The position numbers and the translations under genes are program-made. From contig NZ_JACSGT010000003.1 in NCBI RefSeq assembly GCF_021504595.1, forward strand, positions 62,001 to 126,000: 64,000 nucleotides of DNA, read 5' to 3'. Shown one piece after another: positions 9,187-18,725 of the stretch. This DNA comes from Chryseobacterium indicum (lineage in GTDB: Bacteria; Bacteroidota; Bacteroidia; Flavobacteriales; Weeksellaceae). The notes below the pieces were generated by a model that searched no databases, was not told where the DNA came from, and saw only the letters and a list, made by a program, of their open reading frames with translations. The stretch's first letter is position 1; each line of letters starts with the position of its first letter.

Positions 9187-9216
9187 TTGTTATCTAACCA
9201 ATAATTATTAAATTTG
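9187..9216 (+). promoter_or_regulatory. Promoter of dipeptidyl peptidase gene
   Basis: TTG (9187-9189), 19-bp spacer, TAAATTTG (9209-9216). This is a full match to the Flavobacteriia -33/-7 consensus. The start codon is at 9236. Confidence 0.75.
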
Positions 9217-9235
9217 AAATCTTTTAAAATTAGAA

Positions 9236-11365
9236 ATGAAAAAATTCTTACTAACGCTTACAGTTGCTGTGGCATTTCAAAGTTTATCCGCTCAGGAAAT
9301 TACTTTAGATAAAATATATTCAGGATATTACCGCGGAAAAGGCATTGCCGGAATTACTTCCATGAAAAACGGTGAAAATTATCTGGTTATCGAACAGGGA
9401 GGAATTGCAAAATATTCTTACAAAACTTCCCAAAAAGAAGGAAACCTTGTGGATGGACAGTTCCAGAGCTATGAATTTTCTGATGATGAATCTAAAATTT
9501 TGTTGCTGAAAGACAGTGAACCGATTTACAGACACTCATTTTTAGGAAAATATGAAGTAAAAGATCTGAAATCCGGAAAAACAGTAAGTCTTAATGACGG
9601 AAAATTTGTTCAGGAGCCAAGATTTTCACCGGATGCTACAAACGTGGCTTTTATTGCAGATAACAATCTGTTTTATCAGGATCTGAACTCAGGAAAAATC
9701 ACACAGATTACGCAGCATGGTGTTAAAAATAAAATTCTAAACGGACTTGCAGACTGGGTTTATGAAGAAGAATTCGGGCACGCAAGACTGTACGAATGGA
9801 CAAAAAACTCGGATGCGATTCTTTTCGTAAAATTAGACGAAACAGAAGTTCCGGAAATCTATATTCCGATTTATGGTAAGACGCTTTATCCAAGCGAAAT
9901 GCGTTACAAATATCCAAAAGCAGGAGAAAAAAACTCTGTTGCTTCAGCACATATTTATCAGTTGAGTGACGGTAAAAAGACAACCGTTAATTTAGACAGT
10001 TTCAAGCATTATTATATTCCGAATGTTATTCAGACGGCAAAAGCCGACGAAATTGTTTTGATTACTTCAGACAGAATTCAGAATGCTTCTGATATTTTAA
10101 AAGTCAATACAAAAACAGGAGCTGTTCAGAAATTGTTCACGGAAACGGATGAAAAATGGATTGATACAGACAGCCCGACCTTAGAATTTTTAGAGGATAA
10201 TTCTTTCCTTTGGGGTTCTGAAAGAGACGGAAACCGCCATTTGTACTGGTATGACAAAGATGGTAAACTGAAAAAACAGATTACAAAAGGAAACTGGGAA
10301 GTAACAGATTATTACGGATTTAATCCAAAATCAAAGGAGATCTACATTCAGACCACAGAAAAAGGAAGCATCAACAAAGTAGTTTCCAAAGTAAATATCG
10401 AAAACGGAAAATCTCAGTTGATTTCCAATGCGGAAGGAAATAATTCTGCCAATTTCAGCAAAAACTATAATTATTTCATCGAAACTTCTTCTACAGCTGC
10501 AAAACCTTATACTTATGTTTTAAAGGACGGAAACGGCAAAACAGTAAAAGAACTTCAGAATAATGAAGCTCAGCTACAGAAATTAAAAGCTGATAATTTT
10601 GTAGAAAAAGAATTTATTACCATTCCGAATGAAGCGGGAGATCAGATGAATGCGTGGATCATCAAGCCTAAAAACTTTGATAAAAACAAAAAATATCCAT
10701 TGTTTATGTTCCAGTATTCTGGTCCCGGTTCTCAGCAGGTTGCCAATTCATGGGACAACGGAAACGGAATCTGGTTTGAAATGCTTGCTCAGAAAGGATA
10801 TATCATAGCTTGTGTCGACGGACGCGGAACAGGTTATAAAGGCGCTAAATTCAAGAAAGTAACCTACATGAATTTAGGAAAATATGAAATTGAAGATCAG
10901 ATCGCGGCAGCAAAATGGTTCGGAAATCAATCATACATTGATAAATCCAGAATCGGAATGTTCGGATGGAGCTTCGGAGGGTATATGACGAGTCTGGCAA
11001 TGACAAAAGGAGCCGATGTTTTCAAAATGGGAATTGCAGTGGCGCCGGTAACGAACTGGAGATATTATGATTCTGTTTACACGGAAAGATTCATGAGAAC
11101 ACCGCAGGAAAATCCTGATGGATACGATAAAAACTCCCCGACTGAATATGCGAATTTGTTGAAAGGGAAATTCTTATTAATCCACGGAACTGCCGATGAT
11201 AATGTACACTTCCAGAATTCCATGGAGTTTTCGGAAGCATTGATCCAAAACAAAAAACAGTTTGATTTTATGGCTTATCCGGATAAAAACCACGGAATTT
11301 ATGGCGGACAGACAAGACCGCAATTGTATCAGAAAATGACTGATTTTATTTTGGAGAATTTGTAA
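9236..11365 (+). CDS. dpp4: Dipeptidyl peptidase IV (serine peptidase family S9B)
   Basis: 709 residues with a signal peptide (MKKFLLTLTVAVAFQSLSAQ), so periplasmic or exported. An N-terminal eight-bladed-propeller-type region carries the substrate amino-terminus motif DWVYEEEF (residues 173-180), with the Glu pair that defines DPP4-like enzymes. The C-terminal alpha/beta hydrolase domain has Ser579 in GWSFGGY, Asp655 in HGTADDNVHF and His686 in DKNHGI. It releases X-Pro dipeptides from peptide N-termini. The gene is upstream of three peptide (POT) transporters, which fits extracellular peptide scavenging. It has its own promoter at 9187-9216 and a terminator at 11383. Confidence 0.95.
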   Translation: MKKFLLTLTVAVAFQSLSAQEITLDKIYSGYYRGKGIAGITSMKNGENYLVIEQGGIAKYSYKTSQKEGNLVDGQFQSYEFSDDESKILLLKDSEPIYRHSFLGKYEVKDLKSGKTVSLNDGKFVQEPRFSPDATNVAFIADNNLFYQDLNSGKITQITQHGVKNKILNGLADWVYEEEFGHARLYEWTKNSDAILFVKLDETEVPEIYIPIYGKTLYPSEMRYKYPKAGEKNSVASAHIYQLSDGKKTTVNLDSFKHYYIPNVIQTAKADEIVLITSDRIQNASDILKVNTKTGAVQKLFTETDEKWIDTDSPTLEFLEDNSFLWGSERDGNRHLYWYDKDGKLKKQITKGNWEVTDYYGFNPKSKEIYIQTTEKGSINKVVSKVNIENGKSQLISNAEGNNSANFSKNYNYFIETSSTAAKPYTYVLKDGNGKTVKELQNNEAQLQKLKADNFVEKEFITIPNEAGDQMNAWIIKPKNFDKNKKYPLFMFQYSGPGSQQVANSWDNGNGIWFEMLAQKGYIIACVDGRGTGYKGAKFKKVTYMNLGKYEIEDQIAAAKWFGNQSYIDKSRIGMFGWSFGGYMTSLAMTKGADVFKMGIAVAPVTNWRYYDSVYTERFMRTPQENPDGYDKNSPTEYANLLKGKFLLIHGTADDNVHFQNSMEFSEALIQNKKQFDFMAYPDKNHGIYGGQTRPQLYQKMTDFILENL

Positions 11366-11382
11366 TCCAATATTTTAGCATA

Positions 11383-11420
11383 AAAAAAGCCGGATCTCTT
11401 TTTAAGATTCGGCTTTTTTA
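11383..11420. terminator. Bidirectional intrinsic terminator
   Basis: AAAAAAGCCGGATCT / AGATTCGGCTTTTTT hairpin with A and T tracts on both sides, between the convergent dpp4-like gene and the toxin gene. Confidence 0.9.
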
Positions 11421-11705
11421 TTAGTAAAAATGAAAACTCCTATTATCAATAATCGTTACGAGAAAAATTTTATTGTTTATTTCCTGATAGATTAGAGAAT
11501 TGTTTTCATCAATTATACATTTTCTTAAATTAAGTATCTTAGATTTTGGACAAATCGCAATATGATTTTTCAGATTATCAATCAATTTATTAAAATGATT
11601 TTCAAATCTTTCGATTTCTTTAATTGTCCAGTTTTCAAACAAATAATCAATTACCTTTAAATAATTCTTTAAAGTTTCTTCGGACCAGATAATTTCCATC
11701 ATCAT
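11421..11705 (-). CDS. RelE/ParE-superfamily toxin
   Basis: 94 residues. The fold pattern is that of ParE/RelE toxins: EIIWSEETLKNYLKVIDYLFENW (helical N-terminus), a central helix pair, then CIIDENNSLIYQEINNKIFLVTIIDNR strands and a short tail. Members either cleave mRNA on the ribosome or poison gyrase; the sequence does not decide which. It overlaps the upstream antitoxin gene by 4 bp (ATGA), the standard arrangement of type II toxin-antitoxin pairs. The stop codon abuts the shared terminator. Confidence 0.85.
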   Translation of the reverse strand: MMMEIIWSEETLKNYLKVIDYLFENWTIKEIERFENHFNKLIDNLKNHIAICPKSKILNLRKCIIDENNSLIYQEINNKIFLVTIIDNRSFHFY

Positions 11706-11980
11706 TTCTTTGAAGCAATATAATCTTTGATTTTCTTTTGAGCAGATTCATGACTTAAAGTTCTGTCATTTTCTATGTCATCAACTCCTTTTTTTATTGA
11801 TTCTCTTTGAGGCTCGGATATTATTCCCGACCAATCATTTTCATTTGTTCTGTTATATTTCGTCTTCAAAAAATCAATAAAATCATTCACTTCTTCATAA
11901 AAATTTTCAGGAAGTGTTCTGATGTTATCTTCTAAATCTTTTAACGTAATTTCCATTTTCTTCATCTTTATTTCCATCAA
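11702..11980 (-). CDS. Antitoxin of type II RelE/ParE system
   Basis: 92 residues (MMEIKMKKMEITLKDLEDNI...). An amphipathic helical N-terminal half with EEVNDFIDFLKTKYN is followed by a charged C-terminal region, as expected for an antitoxin that wraps its toxin. No ribbon-helix-helix or HTH motif is obvious. The start could also be one of two downstream Met codons within the first eight residues. It is the first gene of the pair, and translational coupling to the toxin through the ATGA overlap is likely. Confidence 0.75.
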   Translation of the reverse strand: MMEIKMKKMEITLKDLEDNIRTLPENFYEEVNDFIDFLKTKYNRTNENDWSGIISEPQRESIKKGVDDIENDRTLSHESAQKKIKDYIASKK

Positions 11981-12014
11981 AGTTAATAAAATTCGATTAT
12001 TATTTTTAAAATTC

Positions 12015-12022
12015 TATATTTG
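12015..12022 (+). promoter_or_regulatory. -7 box TATATTTG of first POT gene
   Basis: Exact TAnnTTTG match 22 bp upstream of the ATG at 12045; the predicted transcript has a very short leader. Confidence 0.6.
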
Positions 12023-12044
12023 TGAAATTTGAAATTTGTAAACT

Positions 12045-13700
12045 ATGAAGACTAAACATCCTAAAGGATTGCCTTTCCTCTTCTTTACGGAAATGTGGGA
12101 GCGTTTCGGGTACTATCTTATCCTCGGAATTTTTGTATTGTATGTTATTGAACCTACCGGAGCAAAAGGCGGTCTCGGACTTCCCGACAAAACTGCGGAC
12201 GATATTTTCGGGACGTACATTGCTTTAACCTACTTAACTCCTTTTATCGGAGGATTTCTTGCGGACAGAGTGTTAGGATACATCAAATCCATTTATATCG
12301 GAGGTGTTTTAATGGCTGCAGGATATATCGGGATGGGTGTTTTTAAAGATCTCACATTATTTTATTCTTCTTTAGCGTTAATTATCATCGGAAACGGTTT
12401 CTTTAAACCCACCATTTCTACCCTGCTTGGAAATTTATACTCCGAAGAACCCTATAAAGCTAATAAAGATTCCGGGTACAATATTTTTTATATGGGAATC
12501 AATATCGGAGCGTTTATCTGCAACATTATTGCCGCTTTTATGCGAAATAAATTCGGTTGGGGTGAAGCATTTATCACTGCCGGAGTCGGAATGCTGGTGG
12601 GATTAATTATTTTTACCATCGGAAGAAAACACTACATTCATGCCGCTCAGATGAAGCCTGTTCAGGAAGGAGATACCAAACTTTCTGAAATATTAATAAA
12701 AGTATTCTTACCGGCAATCATTGCAGGAGCAATCGGCTGGATCATTCCCGGAAATATTTTCGGAAGCGACAATACAGATGCCTTTATTTTTGCCTGTGTT
12801 CCCGTTATTTATTTCTATGCTTCCCTATACTTCAAAGCGAAGCCGGACGAAAAATCGTCTATCGGAGCCTTATTATCGGTTTTCCTGATCAGTATGTTTT
12901 TCTGGGCAGTTTTCAAACAAAACGGAACCGCTTTAACGAGATGGGCGAATTATTACACCGACAGAAGTGTACCTGCTTCCATGGAAAAACCTTTGGAAAG
13001 CATTTATATGGTCGACGGAAAAAGTTATGAAGACAAAGAAGTTCCTGTTTACGATAACCAGTTTCAGTCTCAGAAAGATAAGGATGGGAACACAATAAAA
13101 GTGCAAGGAAAAGATGTTTATTTTAAAAATATTTCTCCCGAACAGCGTGCAGAACTGGAGAAAAATCCTCAGGCGAAAACCTATCTTTACAATACAGAAT
13201 TGTTTCAGTCCATCAATCCGTTTTGGGTAATTGCTTTAACTCCGGTTGTAGTAGGTTTCTGGGCATTATTGAGACGAAAAGGAAAAGAGCCTTTAACGCC
13301 AACAAAAATCGTTCTGGGACTTTTCATTTCAGGATTATCTTGTCTGGTAATGGTTTTAGCAGTTTGGGCAGGAGATAACGGAGCCGTAAAAGTTTCGCCG
13401 TGGTGGCTGGTTGCAAGTTACGGAGTTATTACCGTGGGAGAATTATGTCTTTCACCGATGGGATTATCCTTCGTTTCCAAACTTTCTCCTGCAAGAATTA
13501 CAGCGTTGATGATGGGCGGATTTTTCCTTGCCAACTCCGTAGGAAACAAACTTTCCGGAATTTTAGCCAGTACATGGTACAATTACGACAATAAAATGAA
13601 TTACTTTTTAGTGAATTTTGCTTTGTTGATATTCGCAACCCTTTTAGGCTTATCTATGCTGAAAAGATTAAACAAGATCATGAAAGAAAAAGGACATTAA
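12045..13700 (+). CDS. POT family proton-dependent peptide transporter 1
   Basis: 551 residues, about 12-14 membrane helices. The N-terminal signature FFTEMWERFGYY matches the ExxER proton-coupling motif of POT/PTR transporters, and GNGFFKPTISTLLG is the second signature. A hydrophilic insert (about residues 310-385, KSYEDKEVPVYDNQF...) is typical of the Bacteroidota members. It imports di- and tripeptides at the inner membrane. It has its own promoter and terminator, and two related transporters follow, suggesting a peptide-uptake region. Confidence 0.93.
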   Translation: MKTKHPKGLPFLFFTEMWERFGYYLILGIFVLYVIEPTGAKGGLGLPDKTADDIFGTYIALTYLTPFIGGFLADRVLGYIKSIYIGGVLMAAGYIGMGVFKDLTLFYSSLALIIIGNGFFKPTISTLLGNLYSEEPYKANKDSGYNIFYMGINIGAFICNIIAAFMRNKFGWGEAFITAGVGMLVGLIIFTIGRKHYIHAAQMKPVQEGDTKLSEILIKVFLPAIIAGAIGWIIPGNIFGSDNTDAFIFACVPVIYFYASLYFKAKPDEKSSIGALLSVFLISMFFWAVFKQNGTALTRWANYYTDRSVPASMEKPLESIYMVDGKSYEDKEVPVYDNQFQSQKDKDGNTIKVQGKDVYFKNISPEQRAELEKNPQAKTYLYNTELFQSINPFWVIALTPVVVGFWALLRRKGKEPLTPTKIVLGLFISGLSCLVMVLAVWAGDNGAVKVSPWWLVASYGVITVGELCLSPMGLSFVSKLSPARITALMMGGFFLANSVGNKLSGILASTWYNYDNKMNYFLVNFALLIFATLLGLSMLKRLNKIMKEKGH

Positions 13701-13724
13701 TCCTTGTTCACAATACAGAAAATC

Positions 13725-13754
13725 AAGCTGCGGAATTATTCTGCAGCTTTTTTA
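13725..13754 (+). terminator. Intrinsic terminator after POT 1
   Basis: AAGCTGCGGAAT / ATTCTGCAGCTT hairpin with one mismatch, followed by TTTTTT. Confidence 0.85.
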
Positions 13755-13775
13755 TTTAAATATAAAATTAAAACC

Positions 13776-13805
13776 TTGCCGAAAACACAAAAAAAACTAT
13801 ATTTG
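13776..13805 (+). promoter_or_regulatory. Promoter of POT 2
   Basis: TTG (13776-13778), 19-bp spacer, TATATTTG (13798-13805); an ideal flavobacterial promoter 28 bp upstream of the ATG at 13834. Confidence 0.75.
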
Positions 13806-13833
13806 TCAGTCTTAACAAAAATTAACAATAAAA

Positions 13834-15588
13834 ATGGATAATACTGAAGCATTGAGTCCGAAGCCGGATGAATTTGTAGAGAACAAGAATTCCAGACATC
13901 CGAAAGGATTGTGGGTTCTTTTCGGAACAGAAATGTGGGAGCGTTTCAACTTTTATGGAATGAGAGCTTTATTAACGCTCTTCATGGTAAATTCCTTATT
14001 GATAAAAGAAGCTGATGCAGCAATCATCTACGGTGGATTTTTAGCTTTATGTTATCTTACTCCGCTTTTGGGAGGTTTCATCGCCGACAAATATATCGGT
14101 AACAGAAACGCCATCTTAATCGGTGGATCTTTAATGGCAATTGGTCAGTTTTTGCTTTTCATCAGTGCTTCTACGTTTTCGGGAGGTCTGGATGCAGCAA
14201 AAACCATCATGTGGCTTGCTCTTTTCATCATCATTTTCGGTAACGGATTCTTCAAACCGAATATTTCTTCGATGGTGGGAAGCCTTTATCCAAAGCAGGA
14301 AAAATCAAAACTGGACTCTGCTTTCACAATTTTCTACATGGGGATTAACATTGGAGCATTCTTAGGACAATTTATCTGTCCGTACGTAGGAGACGTAAAA
14401 GATGCGACAACAGGTGTAAGAGATATTTTTGCCTTCAAATGGGGATTCCTTGCTGCTTCCATTGCAATGATAATCGGTACCATTACATTCTTTATTCTTA
14501 AAAATAAATATGTAGTTACACCGGAAGGAAGACCTATCGGTGGATTACCTAAAAACAATACAAGCGCAGATTTTGAAGAAGGAGAAACACAGACTGCTAA
14601 ATTCTCAGGATCGGCATTAGGAATTACAGGAGGATTATTCGTTATTCTTTTCTTTGCTTTCAGATATCTTCTGGTGGGAGAATTCGGATTTAAAGCCGTA
14701 GAAATGGGACAGCTGATTAAAGGAATTATTTATCCTTTCATTTATGCAGCCGGAATTTCCCTTGCATTTTTAATTATGAGTTCTGCTGAAAATAAAGTGG
14801 AAAGACAGAGAATCTGGGTAATCTATATCGTATCGTTCTTTATTATTTTCTTCTGGGCAGCGTTTGAGCAGGCGGGATCTTCATTAACTTTTATCGCAGA
14901 TAATCAGACCGACAGAAATATCTTAGGATGGAATATGCCTCCTTCGATGGTACAGATTTTCAACGGTATTTTCGTTGTGGTTTTAGCCGTTCCTTTCAGC
15001 TTAATCTGGGACAAATTAAGAGCAAAAGGAAAAGAGCCGGTTTCGCCGATGAAGCAGGCAATGGGACTTGCTCTGATCGCATTAAGTTACTTCATCATTG
15101 CACATAACGTAAAAGATTTAGGAAACTCAGGATTATTAGCAATCAAATGGTTAATGTTACTGTATTTCATTCAGACTTGTGGTGAACTTTGTTTGTCTCC
15201 AATCGGATTGTCATTGGTAGGTAAACTGGCTCCAAAAAGATTTGCATCCTTATTATACGGCGTATTCTTTATTTCCAATGCAGCAGGTTATGCTTTAGCA
15301 GGTTCTTTGGGAGCATTAATTCCTGCGACAGGGGATAAATTCTCTAAGGCACAGGAAATGGGAATTAACCTTCAGGATGTTTTAGATAAAAAAGTAACAT
15401 TAACTGCAGATCAGGCAGCAGCTTTTGAAAAAGCGCAATTGCCTTTAGCTAATCCTACTTTTGCAGGTTTTGAAATCCACAATTTATTTGAATTCTTCAT
15501 GGTATTCGTTGTTCTTTGTGGTATTGCTGCTGTAATTTTAGCATTAATTTCACCTATTTTAAAGAAAATGATGCACGGTGTAAACTAA
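13834..15588 (+). CDS. POT family proton-dependent peptide transporter 2
   Basis: 584 residues, polytopic. It has a cytoplasmic N-terminal extension before HPKGLWVLFGTEMWERFNFY (ExxERFxFY), then GNGFFKPNISSMVGSLYP and many hydrophobic helices. It is related to but clearly diverged from POT 1, and lacks the large mid-protein insert of that protein; instead it has a longer C-terminal loop (KFSKAQEMGINLQDVLDKK...). Substrate range cannot be read from the sequence. It is flanked by its own promoter and a strong terminator, hence monocistronic. Confidence 0.93.
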   Translation: MDNTEALSPKPDEFVENKNSRHPKGLWVLFGTEMWERFNFYGMRALLTLFMVNSLLIKEADAAIIYGGFLALCYLTPLLGGFIADKYIGNRNAILIGGSLMAIGQFLLFISASTFSGGLDAAKTIMWLALFIIIFGNGFFKPNISSMVGSLYPKQEKSKLDSAFTIFYMGINIGAFLGQFICPYVGDVKDATTGVRDIFAFKWGFLAASIAMIIGTITFFILKNKYVVTPEGRPIGGLPKNNTSADFEEGETQTAKFSGSALGITGGLFVILFFAFRYLLVGEFGFKAVEMGQLIKGIIYPFIYAAGISLAFLIMSSAENKVERQRIWVIYIVSFFIIFFWAAFEQAGSSLTFIADNQTDRNILGWNMPPSMVQIFNGIFVVVLAVPFSLIWDKLRAKGKEPVSPMKQAMGLALIALSYFIIAHNVKDLGNSGLLAIKWLMLLYFIQTCGELCLSPIGLSLVGKLAPKRFASLLYGVFFISNAAGYALAGSLGALIPATGDKFSKAQEMGINLQDVLDKKVTLTADQAAAFEKAQLPLANPTFAGFEIHNLFEFFMVFVVLCGIAAVILALISPILKKMMHGVN

Positions 15589-15610
15589 ACTGCATCAAAT
15601 AAAATACAAG

Positions 15611-15638
15611 AACCTCCGCTAAGTCGGAGGTTTTTTTT
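15611..15638 (+). terminator. Intrinsic terminator after POT 2
   Basis: AACCTCCG / CGGAGGTT hairpin, 6-nt loop, followed by eight T. Confidence 0.95.
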
Positions 15639-15773
15639 ATTTTAGTAATTATCTGCATGACAGCAAATATAATTTCAAATTCATATTAAAGAATTTAAGT
15701 GATTGTTCGTCAACAGACAGAAATGTAAACCTCTTCTATTAAAAGGTAAAAAAGCATTAATGATAATTGAAGT

Positions 15774-16355
15774 ATGACAGAAATTTTTAAAAATAATATA
15801 TCGCAGCACATTACTCTTTCTGAAGATGAATCAGCACAATTTTACAGCTTATTCCAAAAAAAGATCATTAAAAAAAAGCAGTTTTTATTAAGAGAAGGGG
15901 AAATATGTAAGTTTGAAGGTTTTGTAATAAAAGGGCTATTCAAGACCTATCATATTGATTCTGACGGAATAGAACAAATCCTGAACTTTGCCACAGAAGA
16001 CTGGTGGATTACTGATATTGACAGCTTTACAAATGAACTACCGTCTCAACTGAACATAGAAGCGCTGGAAGACAGTGAAGTTTTAATCATTTCTAAAAAA
16101 GACAAGGAGTTTGTTTACAAAAACCTGCCCAAAATCGAAAAGCTGTTTCGTGTAATGACACAAAAAACACACGTTGCCCTGCAAAGAAGAATGATTGATA
16201 ACCTCAGCAAAACAGCAGATAAACGATATACTGATTTCATCGAGAAATACCCTCAGCTTTACCAAAGGTTAACCAATGTGCAAATCGCTGCATATTTAGG
16301 TATCAGTCATGAATTTGTGAGCAGAATAAGAAAAAAAATAGTTAACAAAAAATAA
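15774..16355 (+). CDS. Crp/Fnr family transcriptional regulator
   Basis: 193 residues. An N-terminal cyclic-nucleotide-binding-like beta barrel (residues about 20-120: KKQFLLREGEICKFEGFVIKGLFKTY) and a C-terminal winged HTH region (LTNVQIAAYLGISHEFVSRIRKK). There are no FNR cysteines and no clear cAMP-binding Arg-Ser pair; most Bacteroidota members of this group have no known ligand. It lies between peptide transporter genes, so control of transport genes is possible but unproven. No obvious promoter box was found upstream. Confidence 0.9.
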   Translation: MTEIFKNNISQHITLSEDESAQFYSLFQKKIIKKKQFLLREGEICKFEGFVIKGLFKTYHIDSDGIEQILNFATEDWWITDIDSFTNELPSQLNIEALEDSEVLIISKKDKEFVYKNLPKIEKLFRVMTQKTHVALQRRMIDNLSKTADKRYTDFIEKYPQLYQRLTNVQIAAYLGISHEFVSRIRKKIVNKK

Positions 16356-16481
16356 TTCAGACTTCATTTATTGAACTTGTTCAATGTTTTGAAGCAATAT
16401 GCTTACAGATATTTGTAACAGCCAATATGCTCAATTATTAAGATAAAATTTCATCGATATTCATCCTCTTTATTATTCATA

Positions 16482-16994
16482 ATGAAAACACAAATGCAAA
16501 ATTTAAAAACCTTTAAAGTCAATTCCATTCAGCCTAAAACGGATAAACTGATCAGAAACAGCTTTGCCGCTACATTGAAAACAGCGATATACGGATTTTT
16601 AGCGGCAGCCGTTGTATTGTCCTGCAACCGTAAAAACGAAAATCTCCCAGAAAAAAGAACATCAGCCAATTCTGAACTTCTCGGAAAAAAAGCCATTATT
16701 ACATTTCCGGAAATGAGAGCAGAAGTAACTTACCACAAAGATTCAACGCTGCACTGGAAAACAACCGATAAAAACGGATTGATTAATGAAGGCGATGAAA
16801 AGATGGATTATAAGAAGCTGAGTGAAGATCTGCATTTCTTAAACTGGATAGAAAAAGACGGCTGGACAGTAAGCCAGGTAGTCAATACTAAAGATGGAAC
16901 CGTAAAATCATTCTGGAGTTTTGCTGACGATTCAAGCCCGAGAGGAAAGAGAAAATCTTTATTTGTGGATGGAAAAATTGAAGTGGTAAAGTAA
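16482..16994 (+). CDS. MoaF-related lipoprotein
   Basis: 170 residues. An unusually long basic N-region (about 28 residues) precedes a hydrophobic helix ending in a lipobox (AVVLSC, Cys at about 47), so a lipoprotein is likely. The mature part (LLGKKAIITFPEMRAEVTYH, DLHFLNWIEKDGWTVSQVVN, GTVKSFWSF) matches the lipocalin-like beta-barrel domain annotated as MoaF-related. That domain has no general known activity. The upstream Crp/Fnr gene is 126 bp away on the same strand, and an alternative downstream Met (residue 5) could be the start. Confidence 0.65.
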   Translation: MKTQMQNLKTFKVNSIQPKTDKLIRNSFAATLKTAIYGFLAAAVVLSCNRKNENLPEKRTSANSELLGKKAIITFPEMRAEVTYHKDSTLHWKTTDKNGLINEGDEKMDYKKLSEDLHFLNWIEKDGWTVSQVVNTKDGTVKSFWSFADDSSPRGKRKSLFVDGKIEVVK

Positions 16995-17083
16995 GTACAA
17001 CCTCAAAGCCTGCAACAAGACTGAAAATTTGTATAGATTAATATCCTTCAAATATAAATTCGAAACATTATTTGAGGGCAAAC

Positions 17084-17091
17084 TATCTTTG
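17084..17091 (+). promoter_or_regulatory. -7 box TATCTTTG of POT 3
   Basis: Exact TAnnTTTG match 59 bp upstream of the ATG at 17151. No well-spaced TTG upstream. Confidence 0.5.
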
Positions 17092-17150
17092 GTAATGACT
17101 TTTTCCGTTATTTTACAGAAAATTTAATTAAAACTTAATCATACTGACCT

Positions 17151-18686
17151 ATGAGTTTAACTTTAGACGAAATACAAAATTTTAAAGGCAAATATCCGAA
17201 ACAGATCTGGAGTCTGTTCTTCTCCGAAATGTGGGAACGTTTCTGCTTTTACGGAATGAGAGGAATGCTTGTTTTCTTTATGATCTCTGAATTATTAATG
17301 AAAGAAGGAGATTCGCAGTTGCAATACGGTGCAATACAGGCTTTCGTTTATGCCTTTACATTTGTGGGCGGACTTTTTGCAGATAAAATTTTAGGTTTCA
17401 GGAAATCTCTGTTTTGGGGCGGACTATTAATGATCGTCGGAAGTGTAATTTTGGCGACTGATCCTCACAAGTTTTTCTTTCTGGGAATCGCGTTTACTGT
17501 AGTGGGAACAGGTTTTTTTAAACCCAATATTTCTTCAATGGTCGGACAGCTTTATAAACCTAATGACGAAAGAGCAGATGCTGGTTTCTCATTATTTTAT
17601 GCCGGAATAAATTTAGGTGCTTTATTAGGGGGATATGTTTGTATTTCCATTGGTAAACTTGGCTATATAGAACTTGGAAGGTTTCAATTAGGAAAAGGTT
17701 TGATTCCTGAAAATTTACAATGGAATGTTGCCTTCGGATTAGCCGCTTTTGTGATGGTTATCAGTTTAATTAATTTTGTTTTTACCCAAAGAAGCTTGGG
17801 AACGATCGGGCTTCAGCCGGGACATCCTGAAAATGAGACAAAATCTTCACCTATCCCGAAATGGCAGGAATACGGAGTGTATGTTTTATCATTAATCTTC
17901 GTTCCGATTATCATGGTAATGGTTGCAAAAACAGAGTATACAGATTATTTTATGTGGACAGTCGGTCCGATTACACTAATCTATCTATTTTATGAAATGA
18001 CTAAAGTGACTCCTGCTGAACGAAACAAACTTTGGGCAGCCTTAGTCTTCATTCTATTCTCAATTTTATTTTGGGGAATTTATGAACAAAGCGGCGGTTC
18101 ATTAAGTATTTTTGCGGCAAAAAATTTAAATAAAGATCTATTAGGATTAGATCCGAATGGAGTTAATAATTCCGGAGGTGCCTTCTTCATTATCTTTTTA
18201 GCTCCTTTAATCGGATTACTTTGGATTTGGCTGGGTAAAAAGAAAATTGAACCGAACACCATTATTAAATTTGGTCTGGGATTCGTCTTTTTAGGTGTGG
18301 GATATTATATTTTATTCGCCACCCGTTTTTTTGCAGATCTTCAGGGTATTACTTCCCTTAATTTCTTTACCATTGCTTTACTCGTTATTACTCTGGGAGA
18401 ATTATGCCTCTCTCCCATCGGTTTATCCATCATGACGAAGCTATCTACAAAAAATCTTCAGGGAATGATGATGGGAATGTGGTTTCTGGCATCTGCTTAC
18501 GGTCAGTATGTCGCGGGAATCATCGGAGCCAGTCTGGCGACTGCAAAAGAAGGTTCTACGAATTATGATTCTTTGATCACTTACACCGATGGATATAAAC
18601 AATTAGGATTATATGCCGTAATTGCCGGATTGGTACTAATTTTGATTTCCCCGCTTGTGAAAAAATTAATGCAGGATGTAAAATAA
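17151..18686 (+). CDS. POT family proton-dependent peptide transporter 3
   Basis: 511 residues, polytopic membrane protein with FFSEMWERFCFYGMRG (ExxERF motif) near the N-terminus and GTGFFKPNISSMVGQLY as the second POT signature. It is the third POT gene within 6.7 kb. It is followed by the thioredoxin gene after about 40 bp without a terminator, so these two and perhaps recG may be read together. The three paralogues probably differ in substrate preference or expression; the sequence alone does not show how. Confidence 0.93.
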   Translation: MSLTLDEIQNFKGKYPKQIWSLFFSEMWERFCFYGMRGMLVFFMISELLMKEGDSQLQYGAIQAFVYAFTFVGGLFADKILGFRKSLFWGGLLMIVGSVILATDPHKFFFLGIAFTVVGTGFFKPNISSMVGQLYKPNDERADAGFSLFYAGINLGALLGGYVCISIGKLGYIELGRFQLGKGLIPENLQWNVAFGLAAFVMVISLINFVFTQRSLGTIGLQPGHPENETKSSPIPKWQEYGVYVLSLIFVPIIMVMVAKTEYTDYFMWTVGPITLIYLFYEMTKVTPAERNKLWAALVFILFSILFWGIYEQSGGSLSIFAAKNLNKDLLGLDPNGVNNSGGAFFIIFLAPLIGLLWIWLGKKKIEPNTIIKFGLGFVFLGVGYYILFATRFFADLQGITSLNFFTIALLVITLGELCLSPIGLSIMTKLSTKNLQGMMMGMWFLASAYGQYVAGIIGASLATAKEGSTNYDSLITYTDGYKQLGLYAVIAGLVLILISPLVKKLMQDVK

Positions 18687-18725
18687 AAATAGTAAATGCT
18701 TACATTTACTTCAAAATACCAAATC

